NCBI RefSeq assembly: GCF_002149965.1
Contig: NZ_MSQB01000019.1
Coordinates: 1 to 64,000, forward strand
DNA length: 64,000 bases
DNA from: Novosphingobium panipatense
GTDB lineage: Bacteria; Pseudomonadota; Alphaproteobacteria; Sphingomonadales; Sphingomonadaceae
Direction: 5' to 3'
This document shows positions 7,206 to 15,594 of this stretch, one piece after another. How positions within the stretch are numbered: position 1 is the first letter of the stretch; each line of letters begins with the position of its first letter. The notes below the pieces were generated by a model. It worked only from the letters and a program-made list of their open reading frames with translations, had not been told where the DNA came from and searched no databases. The translations under genes were made by a program, and so were the position numbers.

Positions 7206-8320
7206 GCCTCCACCAGGCGGGCGATTTCGTCTTCGGTTTCGCGGACCTTGGCGGCGCTGGTGGCGGAGAACTTCATGCCGCCCATCGCGCCATATTCCAT
7301 CAGCTTGTAGACGCGCATCCCGGCGTCGGCGAAGCCCTTGATCTTGAGCGCGACCTCCTTCGGCGTGCCTACGGGCAGCACGTCGCGGATTGCCTGCGGA
7401 TCCATCTCGTCGCAGAATTTCAGCATTTTCTCACGGCTGAGACGCACGGGGTCGAAGTCCATGATGCCGCGCCAGTCTGTGCCCATCGGATGCTCGTAAC
7501 CGAACTGGGCAAGGTCCTTGGCGGTCATCATCAGGATGATCGATTTCACCATCGGCGCGCGCAGCATTTCGTCGATCTCGTCGGGCTCGCCGATCAGGCA
7601 CATCTGCGTGAGGGCAGGGGTGAAGTGGCTCATGTCACGCCCAGCGGCGTGGCCCGCGTCGAGGATGACCTTCAGCTTCGCCGCATAGTCCTCCGGCGTC
7701 CACGAACCCGCCGGCCACCAGCCATCCGCCTCGCGCCCGGTGATGGACAGCATGCGGGGGCCTGCCGCGCCCAACCAGATCGGCGGCGCCTTGCCCTCGT
7801 AAAACTCGGTGTCCATCCGCGCATGGTGGAGGTGGAAGAACTGCCCTTCGAAATCGACCGGGCCGTCGGCATGCCACAGCAGCTTGATGACCTTGATCGA
7901 TTCTTCCAGCCGCCCCACCGGCTTGTCGAAATCGAACCCGTAAGGAACCGTGTTTTCCAGCTCGCCCGAACCGAGGCCGAGGATGAAGCGGCCTTGCGAC
8001 AAGTGGCTGATCGTCAGCGCCGTCTGCGCCAGCAGCGATGGATGGCGGCGCACGGTGTCGACCACGGTGGTCGCCAGCGGGGTGTTCTTCGTCAGCACCG
8101 CCGTCGCCGCCGCCACCGCCAGACCGTCGAGATGACGGTGCGGGCTGGGCGATGCTTTGGCGAGATCGGTGAATTCTGGCGTCCAGATCGAATCGGGCCA
8201 GAAGCTGACCATGTGATCGGGCAGCCAGATCGAGTGATAGCGGCCCGAATCGTAGTCCTGCGCCATATCGATGCCGAGCGGCAGGGTGGTTCGCAGGAAG
8301 GCTGCGGGCTGCACGTTCAT
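7202..8320 (-). CDS. LLM-class flavin-dependent oxidoreductase
   Basis: 372 aa, luciferase-like TIM barrel. Typical segments are SIWLPDHM near residue 33, LISHLSQGRFILGLGSG-type sequence (TISHLSQGRFILGLGSGE, about 105-122) and IWLGAAGPRMLSITGREADGW-type region around 180. Members use FMN or F420; which cofactor applies cannot be told. It is the first gene of the minus-strand operon LLM, sulfotransferase, isomerase-like, DUF1214, with coupled stops and starts. A LuxR-type regulator diverges 127 bp away and is its most likely controller. Confidence 0.85.
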   Translation of the reverse strand: MNVQPAAFLRTTLPLGIDMAQDYDSGRYHSIWLPDHMVSFWPDSIWTPEFTDLAKASPSPHRHLDGLAVAAATAVLTKNTPLATTVVDTVRRHPSLLAQTALTISHLSQGRFILGLGSGELENTVPYGFDFDKPVGRLEESIKVIKLLWHADGPVDFEGQFFHLHHARMDTEFYEGKAPPIWLGAAGPRMLSITGREADGWWPAGSWTPEDYAAKLKVILDAGHAAGRDMSHFTPALTQMCLIGEPDEIDEMLRAPMVKSIILMMTAKDLAQFGYEHPMGTDWRGIMDFDPVRLSREKMLKFCDEMDPQAIRDVLPVGTPKEVALKIKGFADAGMRVYKLMEYGAMGGMKFSATSAAKVRETEDEIARLVEA

Positions 8321-8446
8321 AAGGCCATCCTCTCAGGCAGCGTCTCCCATACCGCTGAGGTGATGGTTCGGCGCCGCTCGTTGTTTCTGGATGTGGTTGT
8401 GGGTTAGCCCTCGGGTCAGGCAAATTCCCATTTGGGGATCACGGAA

Positions 8447-9556
8447 ATGCTGCAAGGAGAGGACGCGGCGCTCTTGGTGCCGCTGATCGAGGGACTGGTG
8501 GAAGACCCGCCTTGGCGGCGCTTCCTCGATGCCCTGCGCGCGCGGGTTGCGGCGGATTATGCCAGCCTCGTGTTCCGCCCCCTGCCGCTGGGCACGCCGG
8601 AGGCGCGGGTGATCCACCTCTATTCCGGCCAGCCTTCGCCCCCGCCGGTTTCGCGGCTCTACCGCGAGAGCCTCTACTTGCGCGATCCGATGCCCTACCA
8701 CGCGATGCAGGAGGGGCGCAGCCATGCGCTGCACGAATTACTGCGCTTCGGTGATCCGCGGCACGACGCCTATCTCGACCAGCTTCTTGCGCCCTCCGGT
8801 ATGAATTACATGCGCATGATCCGCTTTGCCGAGCCGGGCGGGGTGAACGGCTGGATTACGATCACCCGGCGAGATGGCGAGTTTGCGGCGGATGTCGACG
8901 GCCTGCTCGAAGACCTAGCCCCCCATCTGCGCGGGGCGCTCGGCAGCTTCGTGGCGCTGGAGCGCGAGCGGATGGGCGCGGAGATCGAGCGCGAGGCGGT
9001 GCGGCGGATGAACTTCGGCTGGGTGACGCTCGACGGCGAGGGCAGGGTGCTCGACGCCGATCCGCTGGGCACGCCGATGCTGGCAGGCTCGACCGGGCTT
9101 ATGCGGACCCGCGATGGCCGGCTGAGCGCGCATGACACGAAGCTGCGGCGGCAGCTTTCCGAAGCGATCGGGGAACTCGCGCGCGATCCCGATGCCCGGC
9201 CGCGTGCGCTGGTGCTGTGCCGGGAGCCGTGGCTGGACCTGCTGCTGGTCCCCTCCGGCCGGCGCATGGGGACGACGCGGGCAGCGCCGGCGGTGTTTTG
9301 CTACCTCCACGCCGATCACTGGTCTTCCGCCGACCGCTGCGGGCAGCTCGCTCAGCTGTTCGACCTTACTGCTAGCGAGGCGCGGCTGGCGCTGGCTCTC
9401 AGTCGCGGGCTGTCGATTGCCGAGGCGGGGCCGGAAGTAGGGCTGACGGTGGAATCGGCGCGGACGTATTCCAAGCGAATCTACGCCAAGACCGGGGCGC
9501 GGGGGCAGGCGGATCTGGTGCGGTTTATCCATCGCAGTGTGCTGGCGATTGCGTGA
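8447..9556 (+). CDS. LuxR-type HTH transcriptional regulator
   Basis: 369 aa from ATG at 8447 (GGGGA upstream); an in-frame TTG at 8432 is an alternative. The N-terminal ~300 residues form a probable sensory domain without a recognised ligand motif. The C-terminus (about 310-369) is a LuxR/GerE HTH (DLTASEARLALALSRGLSIAEA, then VESARTYSKRIYAKTGARGQ). Regulators of this shape are frequent in sphingomonads next to catabolic operons. Placed back-to-back with the LLM-sulfotransferase operon, it probably controls that operon and perhaps the SDR genes. Confidence 0.8.
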   Translation: MLQGEDAALLVPLIEGLVEDPPWRRFLDALRARVAADYASLVFRPLPLGTPEARVIHLYSGQPSPPPVSRLYRESLYLRDPMPYHAMQEGRSHALHELLRFGDPRHDAYLDQLLAPSGMNYMRMIRFAEPGGVNGWITITRRDGEFAADVDGLLEDLAPHLRGALGSFVALERERMGAEIEREAVRRMNFGWVTLDGEGRVLDADPLGTPMLAGSTGLMRTRDGRLSAHDTKLRRQLSEAIGELARDPDARPRALVLCREPWLDLLLVPSGRRMGTTRAAPAVFCYLHADHWSSADRCGQLAQLFDLTASEARLALALSRGLSIAEAGPEVGLTVESARTYSKRIYAKTGARGQADLVRFIHRSVLAIA

Positions 9557-9893
9557 AGAAGAAGAGGGAAGTCCTGGGGCCCTTGGACAAGCTCAGGAGA
9601 TCCCCCAGACCCTCGAAACGTCTTCGTTTCGCCCAGCCTATCCGTCCCGCGCTCTTTGCGGCGCAGCCATTATGTCTCCCGACGCAGCCGGGGGCGCGCA
9701 ACGCGGTTGGCCCGCGTGACCTAGACGGGAATGGGGGTGCAGGGGGGCTATGCTCCCCTGCTTTCTTCCGCACGATCCTACAAAGAAATTTGAACACTAG
9801 TTCAGCATTTTTCGTTGACTTCGCCCTCGCCACCCCCCAGCCAATGGATACGAAAGCGGCCGCAAGGTGCCGCACGGGTGGAGTGGAGAAGGC
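9557..9893. other. 337-bp intergenic region
   Basis: No credible gene. It holds a REP-like fragment near 9588-9606 (rc CCTGAGCTTGTCCAAGG, close to the CTGAGC-TGTCGAAG family) and a hairpin at 9739-9761. The last 30 bases before 9894 contain the SDR ribosome binding site GGAGAAGG. Confidence 0.5.
9739..9761 (+). terminator. hairpin, possible terminator of the LuxR-type gene
   Basis: Inverted repeat GCAGGGG/CCCCTGC around a 9-nt loop, followed by TTTCTT. Stem of 7 GC-rich pairs with a short T-rich tail, 180 bp after the regulator stop. Confidence 0.4.
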
Positions 9894-10646
9894 ATGTCGG
9901 GCCAGCTTGCAGGAAAGGTCGCGCTCGTTACTGGCGCGTCGTCGGGGATCGGGGAGGCGGCGGCCTTGTGCCTTGCCGAAGCGGGCGCGACGGTCGTCGT
10001 CTGCGCGCGCCGGGCGGAGCGGCTTTCGGGGCTCGTGGAGCAGATCGAGGCGGCGGGCGGCAAGGCGCTGGCAATTCCGGGCGACATGACCGTGGAGGAA
10101 GGTGCGCGTGGGGCCGTGGCGCAGACCGTCGCGGCGTTAGGGCGGATCGACATTCTGATCAACTCGGCCGGGATCATGGAAGCGGGCGGCATCGAGAATT
10201 GCGATACCGCAATCTATCGCCGGGTGATCGACATCAATCTGATGGGCACCGTCTACACCAGTGCCGCCGCCGTGCCGCACATGCTGGAGCAGGGCGGGGG
10301 CGATATCATCACCATCTCCTCGCTCGCGGGGCGCAAGGGCGGTCCGATGACCAGCGCCTATTCGGCCAGCAAGCACGCGGTCAACATGATGACTGACGGG
10401 ATGCGGCAGGAACTGGGCGGCAGGAACATCCGCGTCACCACGCTGATGCCGGGCGCGACCGAGACCGAGGTGGCGGATTCGATCTCCGACCCGCAGTGGC
10501 GCACCGCGATCAAGGCCCATGTCAGCAAGGAAGGGGCGGTGAAGCCGCGCGATATCGGTGAGGCCATCGTTTTCATCCTCGCCATGCCGCGCCGGACGAA
10601 CATCTCCGAGATTTCGATCCGTCCGACCATCGATACGAGCGCGTGA
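9894..10646 (+). CDS. SDR-family NAD(P)-dependent oxidoreductase
   Basis: 250 aa classical short-chain dehydrogenase/reductase. Cofactor loop VTGASSGIGEAAAL at about residues 11-24, NSAG motif, catalytic Ser (ITISSLAG) and YSASK. Start ATG 9894 follows GGAGAAGG at ideal spacing; an upstream in-frame ATG at 9867 lacks this. The stop overlaps the region of the next SDR start (10658), so the two are co-transcribed. The C-terminal part lacks the common GG-Y/F ending of ketoacyl reductases. Substrate unknown. Confidence 0.85.
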   Translation: MSGQLAGKVALVTGASSGIGEAAALCLAEAGATVVVCARRAERLSGLVEQIEAAGGKALAIPGDMTVEEGARGAVAQTVAALGRIDILINSAGIMEAGGIENCDTAIYRRVIDINLMGTVYTSAAAVPHMLEQGGGDIITISSLAGRKGGPMTSAYSASKHAVNMMTDGMRQELGGRNIRVTTLMPGATETEVADSISDPQWRTAIKAHVSKEGAVKPRDIGEAIVFILAMPRRTNISEISIRPTIDTSA

Positions 10647-10657
10647 GGGGAACGATC

Positions 10658-11458
10658 ATGGGAAGGCTTGAGGGAAAAGTCTGCATCGTTACCGGCGCGG
10701 GTTCGGGCATGGGCTGGGCGATGGCCGAACTGTTCTATGCCGAGGGCGCGCGGCTGGTGCTGGCCGATATCTCGGGCAAGCAGGACGAAGTGGCGGCATC
10801 GCTCGGCGGCGATACGGTCGGCGTGCAGTGCGACGTCTCCGACGAGGCGCAAGTACAGGCGATGATCGCTACGGCCGAGGACCGCTTCGGGCGGCTTGAC
10901 GTGCTGTGCAACAATGCCGGGTTCGGCGGGCCGATGGCGCCACTGCACACGCAGTCGCTGGAAACTTGGGACCGCGTTCATGCGACCAACTTGCGCGGCG
11001 CATTTCTGGGCATGAAGTACGGCGTGATCTCCATGCTGAAGACCGGCGGCGGGGCGATCGTGAACACGACTTCGGCCTCGGGCGTGATCGGTTGGAAGCA
11101 CCATTCGGTCTACGGCGCGGCCAAGGCGGGGGTGAACCAGCTGACCAAGGCGGCGGCGCTCGACTATTCGGATCAGGGCATCCGCGTGAACGCCATCGCG
11201 CCGGGCACGATGTGGACGGGGCTGGTCGAAGCCTCACGCACCCATGCCGAGCCGCCGGCCGAGTTCCCGGTGCTGGCGGGCATTCCGATGGGGCGCTGGG
11301 GACTGGCGAAGGATATCGCGCAGGCCGCGCTCTATCTGGCGAGCGACGAGGCGGCTTACGTGACCGGCGTGGTCCTGCCGGTGGATGGCGGCTATTCGAT
11401 CGGCTTTTCGGGGATGGGGGCGGAGCGGCCCGGTATCGCCAGTGCCGGGCACAACTGA
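10658..11458 (+). CDS. SDR-family oxidoreductase
   Basis: 266 aa. TGAGSGMG cofactor loop (residues 12-19), NNAGFGG, catalytic YGAAK, and the family C-terminus (ASDEAAYVTGVVLPVDGGYS). The ATG at 10658 with AGGGGAA upstream is preferred to an overlapping GTG at 10643. It resembles 3-oxoacyl-ACP reductase/cyclopentanol or steroid dehydrogenase-like SDRs. Second gene of an SDR pair; the pair may oxidise a hydroxyl produced or handled by the LLM/sulfotransferase operon (inference). Confidence 0.85.
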   Translation: MGRLEGKVCIVTGAGSGMGWAMAELFYAEGARLVLADISGKQDEVAASLGGDTVGVQCDVSDEAQVQAMIATAEDRFGRLDVLCNNAGFGGPMAPLHTQSLETWDRVHATNLRGAFLGMKYGVISMLKTGGGAIVNTTSASGVIGWKHHSVYGAAKAGVNQLTKAAALDYSDQGIRVNAIAPGTMWTGLVEASRTHAEPPAEFPVLAGIPMGRWGLAKDIAQAALYLASDEAAYVTGVVLPVDGGYSIGFSGMGAERPGIASAGHN

Positions 11459-11498
11459 GCGGCTGGCGCTGCGGCGACCACCGGAACGAATACTGAGG

Positions 11499-11608
11499 CG
11501 CGGCGCCGGTCCATCGCAGTTCGCCAGACCTCGGCGAGGAGGTCACCCCCTTGGCGATAATTTCCCCCCCGGGATTATCGCTCTGGGCGAAAATGGACCG
11601 GCGCCGCG
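11499..11608 (+). ncRNA. predicted structured RNA, three-way fold
   Basis: A perfect 16-bp inverted repeat (CGCGGCGCCGGTCCAT with its complement at 11593-11608) closes the element. Inside it, TTCGCC-AGA (11520-11528) pairs with TCT-GGCGAA (11582-11591, one bulge), then two hairpins follow: GACCTC/GAGGTC (11527-11544) and GCGATAAT/ATTATCGC (11554-11581). The same pairing exists on either strand, so the orientation is assumed from the neighbours. It could be a cis-regulatory leader, a small RNA or a dispersed palindromic element; I do not recognise a known family. Confidence 0.45.
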
Positions 11609-11646
11609 ATCCGGTCTGGGCCGGATCATGGAAAACCGAACAAAGC

Positions 11647-11722
11647 CGGCGGCAGTCTTCAGGGCTCCAGAAGCATAGGCTCCCGAGGATACTGGATCGG
11701 CCGCGAGGCCGGACTGCCGCCG
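11647..11722 (+). ncRNA. second predicted hairpin element
   Basis: An 11-bp perfect inverted repeat (CGGCGGCAGTC / GACTGCCGCCG) encloses a 5-bp TCCAG/CTGGA pairing (11666-11696) and a CGGCC-GCGA-GGCCG hairpin with a GNRA tetraloop (11698-11711). The GNRA loop favours the plus strand as the RNA sense. Lies 160 nt before the aminotransferase start. Confidence 0.4.
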
Positions 11723-11883
11723 AGTTAAGCGAAATCGCCTGCCGGGAAGGCCTGGCCGTGGGGTCGCGTCACGGGTCGGCCGGGTCTCGGCAGTGTCCGT
11801 GCCGGTTGCGTTGCCGCCGCCGATTCGAACAAGATCGTTATGTCAGCTTTCCGTCATGCCTGCCGTGAGGCAGATCACGCTTC

Positions 11884-13107
11884 ATGGCGGAAGGCCGCAG
11901 AGCGTTTGAACGCGCTGTCCCGCCGATCTTGCCTGCCTTTCCCAAGCCGCCTAGCAACGCGCGCATGAATGCTCCCGAGATCGCGCAAGTAGACCCGTTC
12001 CACGCCATGGCCATCGGCCGGCTCGCCTATGAACTGGCGGGTGAGGGGCGCGATGTGATCCACATGGAATATGGCCAGCCCTCCACCGGGGCACCTGCCG
12101 CCGCGATCGCTGCCGCGCACAGGGTGCTCGACAGCGATCCGGGCGGCTACTGGGAAAGCACCGCGCTGCTCGACCGCATCGCGCGGCATTACCGGGAAAC
12201 TTACGGCGTGGAGGTCGATCGCGAACAGGTGATCCTGACGTGCGGCGCCTCTCCCGCTTTCGTGCTGGCGCTTTCCAGCCTTTTCGCGCCGGGTGCGCGG
12301 GTGGCGCTGGCCCGGCCGGGCTACGTCGCCTATCGCAATACGCTCAAGACACTTTACCTCGAACCTGTCGAAATGGCCTGCGGCCCGGCCGAGCGCTATC
12401 AGGTCACGGCCGCCGCGCTGGACGCGCTGGATCCGGCGCCGGACGGTCTGATCCTGGCCAGTCCCGCCAATCCTACCGGCACGGTGATCACGCCGGGCGA
12501 ACTGGCCGCCATCGCCGAAGTCTGCCGCCGCAAGAACATCCGGGTCGTTTCCGACGAGATCTACCACGGCCTCGTCTACGAGGGCGCGGCACAGTCTACC
12601 TTGCAGCATCTGCCCGAAGCCGTGATCGTCAACAGCTTCTCCAAGTACTATTCCATGGCGGGCTGGCGGCTCGGCTGGCTGGTCGTGCCGCCCGAAGTGG
12701 TGGCACCGGCGCGGGCGCGGATGAACAACCTGTTCCTGACGCCTTCGGTGCTGGCCCAGCATGCCGGGCTGATCGCCATGGACGAAGTGGCGGAACTGGA
12801 AGGGCATGTGAAGAACTACGCCCGCAACCGCGAGCTGCTGCTGGCGGCGCTGCCCAGTCTCGGGCTCGACCGCATAGCCCCGCCGGACGGCGCGTTCTAC
12901 ATCTATGCCGATATCGGGCACCTGACGAACGACAGCTTGGCCTTCTGCCAGCAATTGCTGCGCGATACCGGCGTGGCGACTGCGCCGGGCATCGACTTCG
13001 ACCCGGTGGACGGTCACCGCTTCATCCGCTTCAGTTTTGCCGTTTCGACCGCGCTGGTGGAGGAAGCCATTGCGCGCATGGTGCCCTGGTTCGCCGCCAG
13101 AGTGTGA
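11884..13107 (+). CDS. PLP-dependent aminotransferase, class I/II
   Basis: 407 aa from ATG 11884; ATG 11965 (MNAPEIAQVDPFHAM) fits the family N-terminus as well and is a real alternative, neither having a strong Shine-Dalgarno. Fold type I signatures: ASPANPTGTV substrate/PLP region, SDEIYHGLVYE with the PLP-pyridine Asp, Schiff-base lysine in NSFSKYYSMAGWRLGW, and the C-terminal carboxylate-binding Arg (RFIRFSFA). Aspartate/aromatic or alanine-type transamination is expected; the exact amino acid cannot be assigned. It follows the structured intergenic region, which could regulate it. Confidence 0.85.
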   Translation: MAEGRRAFERAVPPILPAFPKPPSNARMNAPEIAQVDPFHAMAIGRLAYELAGEGRDVIHMEYGQPSTGAPAAAIAAAHRVLDSDPGGYWESTALLDRIARHYRETYGVEVDREQVILTCGASPAFVLALSSLFAPGARVALARPGYVAYRNTLKTLYLEPVEMACGPAERYQVTAAALDALDPAPDGLILASPANPTGTVITPGELAAIAEVCRRKNIRVVSDEIYHGLVYEGAAQSTLQHLPEAVIVNSFSKYYSMAGWRLGWLVVPPEVVAPARARMNNLFLTPSVLAQHAGLIAMDEVAELEGHVKNYARNRELLLAALPSLGLDRIAPPDGAFYIYADIGHLTNDSLAFCQQLLRDTGVATAPGIDFDPVDGHRFIRFSFAVSTALVEEAIARMVPWFAARV

Positions 13108-13125
13108 AGACCGGGCATTGAGGGA

Positions 13126-13985
13126 TCAGGAGGGGCAGTCTCCGACCCTCGCGCCTCTTAGCCGGCGTCTGTACCGTGTCTTGGTGCTGGCGGTTTCGCC
13201 GACTATCGACACGGCGGTGTCCATCGTTTCGCCGTTTACCTTTCCGTGCAGATCGAAGCTGAGAGACCCCATTCCGATGCTGCAGGTCTTGCCGCCGGTC
13301 ACTTTGCCCTTTCTCACGCGGATGGCCGAAAGCGTGCAGAGGCCTTCGTCTGACATGCCGATCGCGGCGCCGAGGAGCGCTTCCAGCGCCTTGTCCTGAT
13401 GTTCCGGGGCAATGCAGACGGTGTAGACCCTTCCGGGGAAGGGCTGAAACTTGGGAGTGGGTGTCTCGCTGAAAGTGGCGGACTGATCGATCCGCCATAG
13501 GCCAGGTGCGACATGTGGCCGCCCTCCCGTTACTACGATCTCCGTGTCGGCGGGGGCCGGCGGAGCCGCAAGCACGACGGCGGCGGGACCGGCCGGTTGC
13601 TCCGGCGCGGAGGCCGCAGGATCCCATGGCGGCGGCCGGTAGGCAACGGAGGCGATCCGTTCGTCCAGACAGGCCTTGGCCGGAACGGGATCGCGAAACC
13701 GTCCCGGATGCAGGCATTGAGCACGGTGCAGACGAAGCGGTCGATATTGTCGTCGCCGCTGGAGATCACGGGATCGCAGCGTTTCATGTGCCTGCCCCAG
13801 AGCGCGTAGTTCAGCCTGACCTTGCGGATCTTGCTGCCAAGCACGACGATATCCTCGCCCGAAGGAATGGCGGGGGAGGAAGGGGCAGGGGCCTGTGCCA
13901 GGGAAACGGCTGAAGGTGCCGCGAAGATCAGCGCTCCGGCAGCCAGGAAACGCGCTGCGCGACTTGCCGGGTGCCTCCCTCTCAT
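13126..13985 (-). pseudogene. frameshifted secreted protein of unknown function
   Basis: Two overlapping frames together make one protein. The first part starts at ATG 13985 (MRGRHPASRAARF) with a signal peptide ending near SLAQA and continues to CIRDGFAIP around 13690; the second frame then carries on from KACLDERIASVAY to the stop at 13126 and contains EIVVTGGRPHVAPGLWRI. Adding one C to the CCC run near 13690 (GATCCCGTTCC) joins them. It is either a true pseudogene or a sequencing error. Both halves carry cysteines (CTVLNAC, TVCIAPE, GLCTLS, KTCSIG) that suggest an exported disulfide protein. Not recognised. Confidence 0.6.
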
Positions 13986-14171
13986 GCTGCAATGATATGC
14001 GGCTTCTTCAGGGCTGCAAGCGCTTTGCGGAGGTCCCGGCATCGGCCTTTCAGTGTTTTAACCGTAGCCCGGCGATGACGTCGCGGACATTGATCGCAGG
14101 GACGAAAGTAACGCGGTTGACCCGCGCGGCGGCCCACCGCTTCCTTGTTGCAAGACAATGGGAGGGAAGCG

Positions 14172-14891
14172 ATGGCGACGTTCGTGCTGGTCCATGGCGG
14201 CGGTCATGGCGGTTGGTGCTACAAGCCGGTGGCGCAATTGCTGCGCGGCATGGGGCATGAGGTCCACGCGCCTTCGCTGAGCGGCCTTGCCGACCGGGCA
14301 CACCTGCTCAGCAGTGCCATCGATCTGGAGACGCATATCGATGACGTGGCGGGCCTCCTGGAATTCGAGGATCTGACGGAGGTCGTGCTGGTCGGTCACA
14401 GTTATGGCGGCATGGTCATCACCGGTGCGGCGGATCGCAAGCCGGGGCGGGTAGGCCACCGCGTCTATCTGGACGCGGCCTATCCGCGCGATGGCGAGTC
14501 TCTCTACGAGCATGCCTACGAACAGATTCACATGGCAAGACAGGGGTTGCAGGAAGTGGATGGCGTGTCCGTGGTCATGGCGCCGATGCCGGGCTTTGCG
14601 GCATTTTTCGGGGTAACCGATCCGCAACTCGGCGCGTGGACCGATACCAGGTTGACCGTGCAGCCGTGGAAATGCTTCGAGCAGAAGATCGTGCTGCAAA
14701 ACGAATCCGCGATGAGGGCCATTCCCGAAAGCCATCTGATCTGCACTTCGACCATTCCCGGGCGCGATATGGCGCTTTTGCAATCCCGCTCGCAGGGGCG
14801 GGTGTGGGATATCGATACTGGCCACGACCTCATGCTGACCGAGCCCGCATGGGTGGCGGAGCGGTTGCATGCCATCGTTCAAACGTCTTGA
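14172..14891 (+). CDS. alpha/beta hydrolase
   Basis: 239 aa. Oxyanion region FVLVHGGGHGGWCYKP at the N-terminus, nucleophile elbow VGHSYGG (about residues 82-88), and the catalytic His in TGHDLML near the end. The pattern matches the salicylate esterase/hydroxynitrile lyase-like branch of plant-type esterases that sphingomonads often carry. Start ATG 14172 follows GGAGGGAAG. Substrate unknown. Confidence 0.85.
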   Translation: MATFVLVHGGGHGGWCYKPVAQLLRGMGHEVHAPSLSGLADRAHLLSSAIDLETHIDDVAGLLEFEDLTEVVLVGHSYGGMVITGAADRKPGRVGHRVYLDAAYPRDGESLYEHAYEQIHMARQGLQEVDGVSVVMAPMPGFAAFFGVTDPQLGAWTDTRLTVQPWKCFEQKIVLQNESAMRAIPESHLICTSTIPGRDMALLQSRSQGRVWDIDTGHDLMLTEPAWVAERLHAIVQTS

Positions 14892-15089
14892 ACGGGTCGC
14901 CGAGACAATAAATTAAAGATAAGCTATTGAATTGTCGGATATGGCCGGAACAAGATTTAACCGCGAATAGCGTTTCACGATTGTTCGCGCCGCTGTAGCA
15001 AGCTGGGACGCGCCCCTTGTTCTGCTGGGTAGTGCGGATTGACAGTCCGCGCCGGTTGGGGACTTTGGCGCATATCAACCAGAAACACG

Positions 15090-15566
15090 GTGGCGAGTCC
15101 CTTGACCCAGATCGTATTCAGCAAGGAAGTATGGAGCGCGCGTCTGCGCGACTTCCTGCACGATTGCACGGGCAGCGCGCCCTCGGAAGAGCACGATCGC
15201 ATTCGCGAGGCACTGCTGCTGTTCGTCGAAACGCCCGAACTTCGCGGCCGGGAAAGGCGCCCGTCCGGCGTGGATCCTATCCCTGTCGATCCGGCGGCGA
15301 TCGAGGCCATGCTGGCCTGCGGGGCTACGGAGAGTGCGGTTCTGGCGCTGATCGGCCCGGACGATACTTTCATGCTGTCCCGCGGAATGAACGGCACGTG
15401 TCTGGCAACCCTGGTCATGGCCGACGGTTCCGAGGAAATGATCTGCGAGGCGGCCACGCTCTCCCTCGCCCTTCTGGCGGCCTATGTCTCGAAGCTCCTG
15501 ACGGGCATGGAGCGCAAGGAAGACAAGGCACAGGTGACTTTGCCTTCGGGCGTCAGGCTGCACTGA
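15090..15566 (+). CDS. hypothetical protein
   Basis: About 158 aa from GTG 15090 (VASPLTQIVFSKEVWSARL); TTG starts at 15039 and 15102 are alternatives and none has a strong ribosome binding site. Acidic and helical, no signal peptide or clear membrane segment except a mildly hydrophobic helix near the end (LSLALLAAYVSKLL). Lies convergent to the response regulator gene that borders the flagellar locus. I do not recognise the family. Confidence 0.55.
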   Translation: MASPLTQIVFSKEVWSARLRDFLHDCTGSAPSEEHDRIREALLLFVETPELRGRERRPSGVDPIPVDPAAIEAMLACGATESAVLALIGPDDTFMLSRGMNGTCLATLVMADGSEEMICEAATLSLALLAAYVSKLLTGMERKEDKAQVTLPSGVRLH

Positions 15567-15594
15567 GCGGCGAGGCTTTCGCAGGCCGGGCAAT

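Larger units (their letters stand above)
11459..11883. other. 425-bp intergenic region rich in inverted repeats
   Basis: No convincing coding sequence. Contains, in order: the 110-nt fold at 11499-11608, a 7-bp hairpin 11608-11627 (GATCCGG/CCGGATC), the 11-bp inverted repeat unit 11647-11722, and a weaker GC-rich imperfect hairpin about 11739-11793 (CTGCCG/CGGCAG outer, GGCCG/CGGCC inner). It lies between an SDR gene and an aminotransferase gene in the same direction, so it may be a 5' leader of the latter. Confidence 0.6.
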
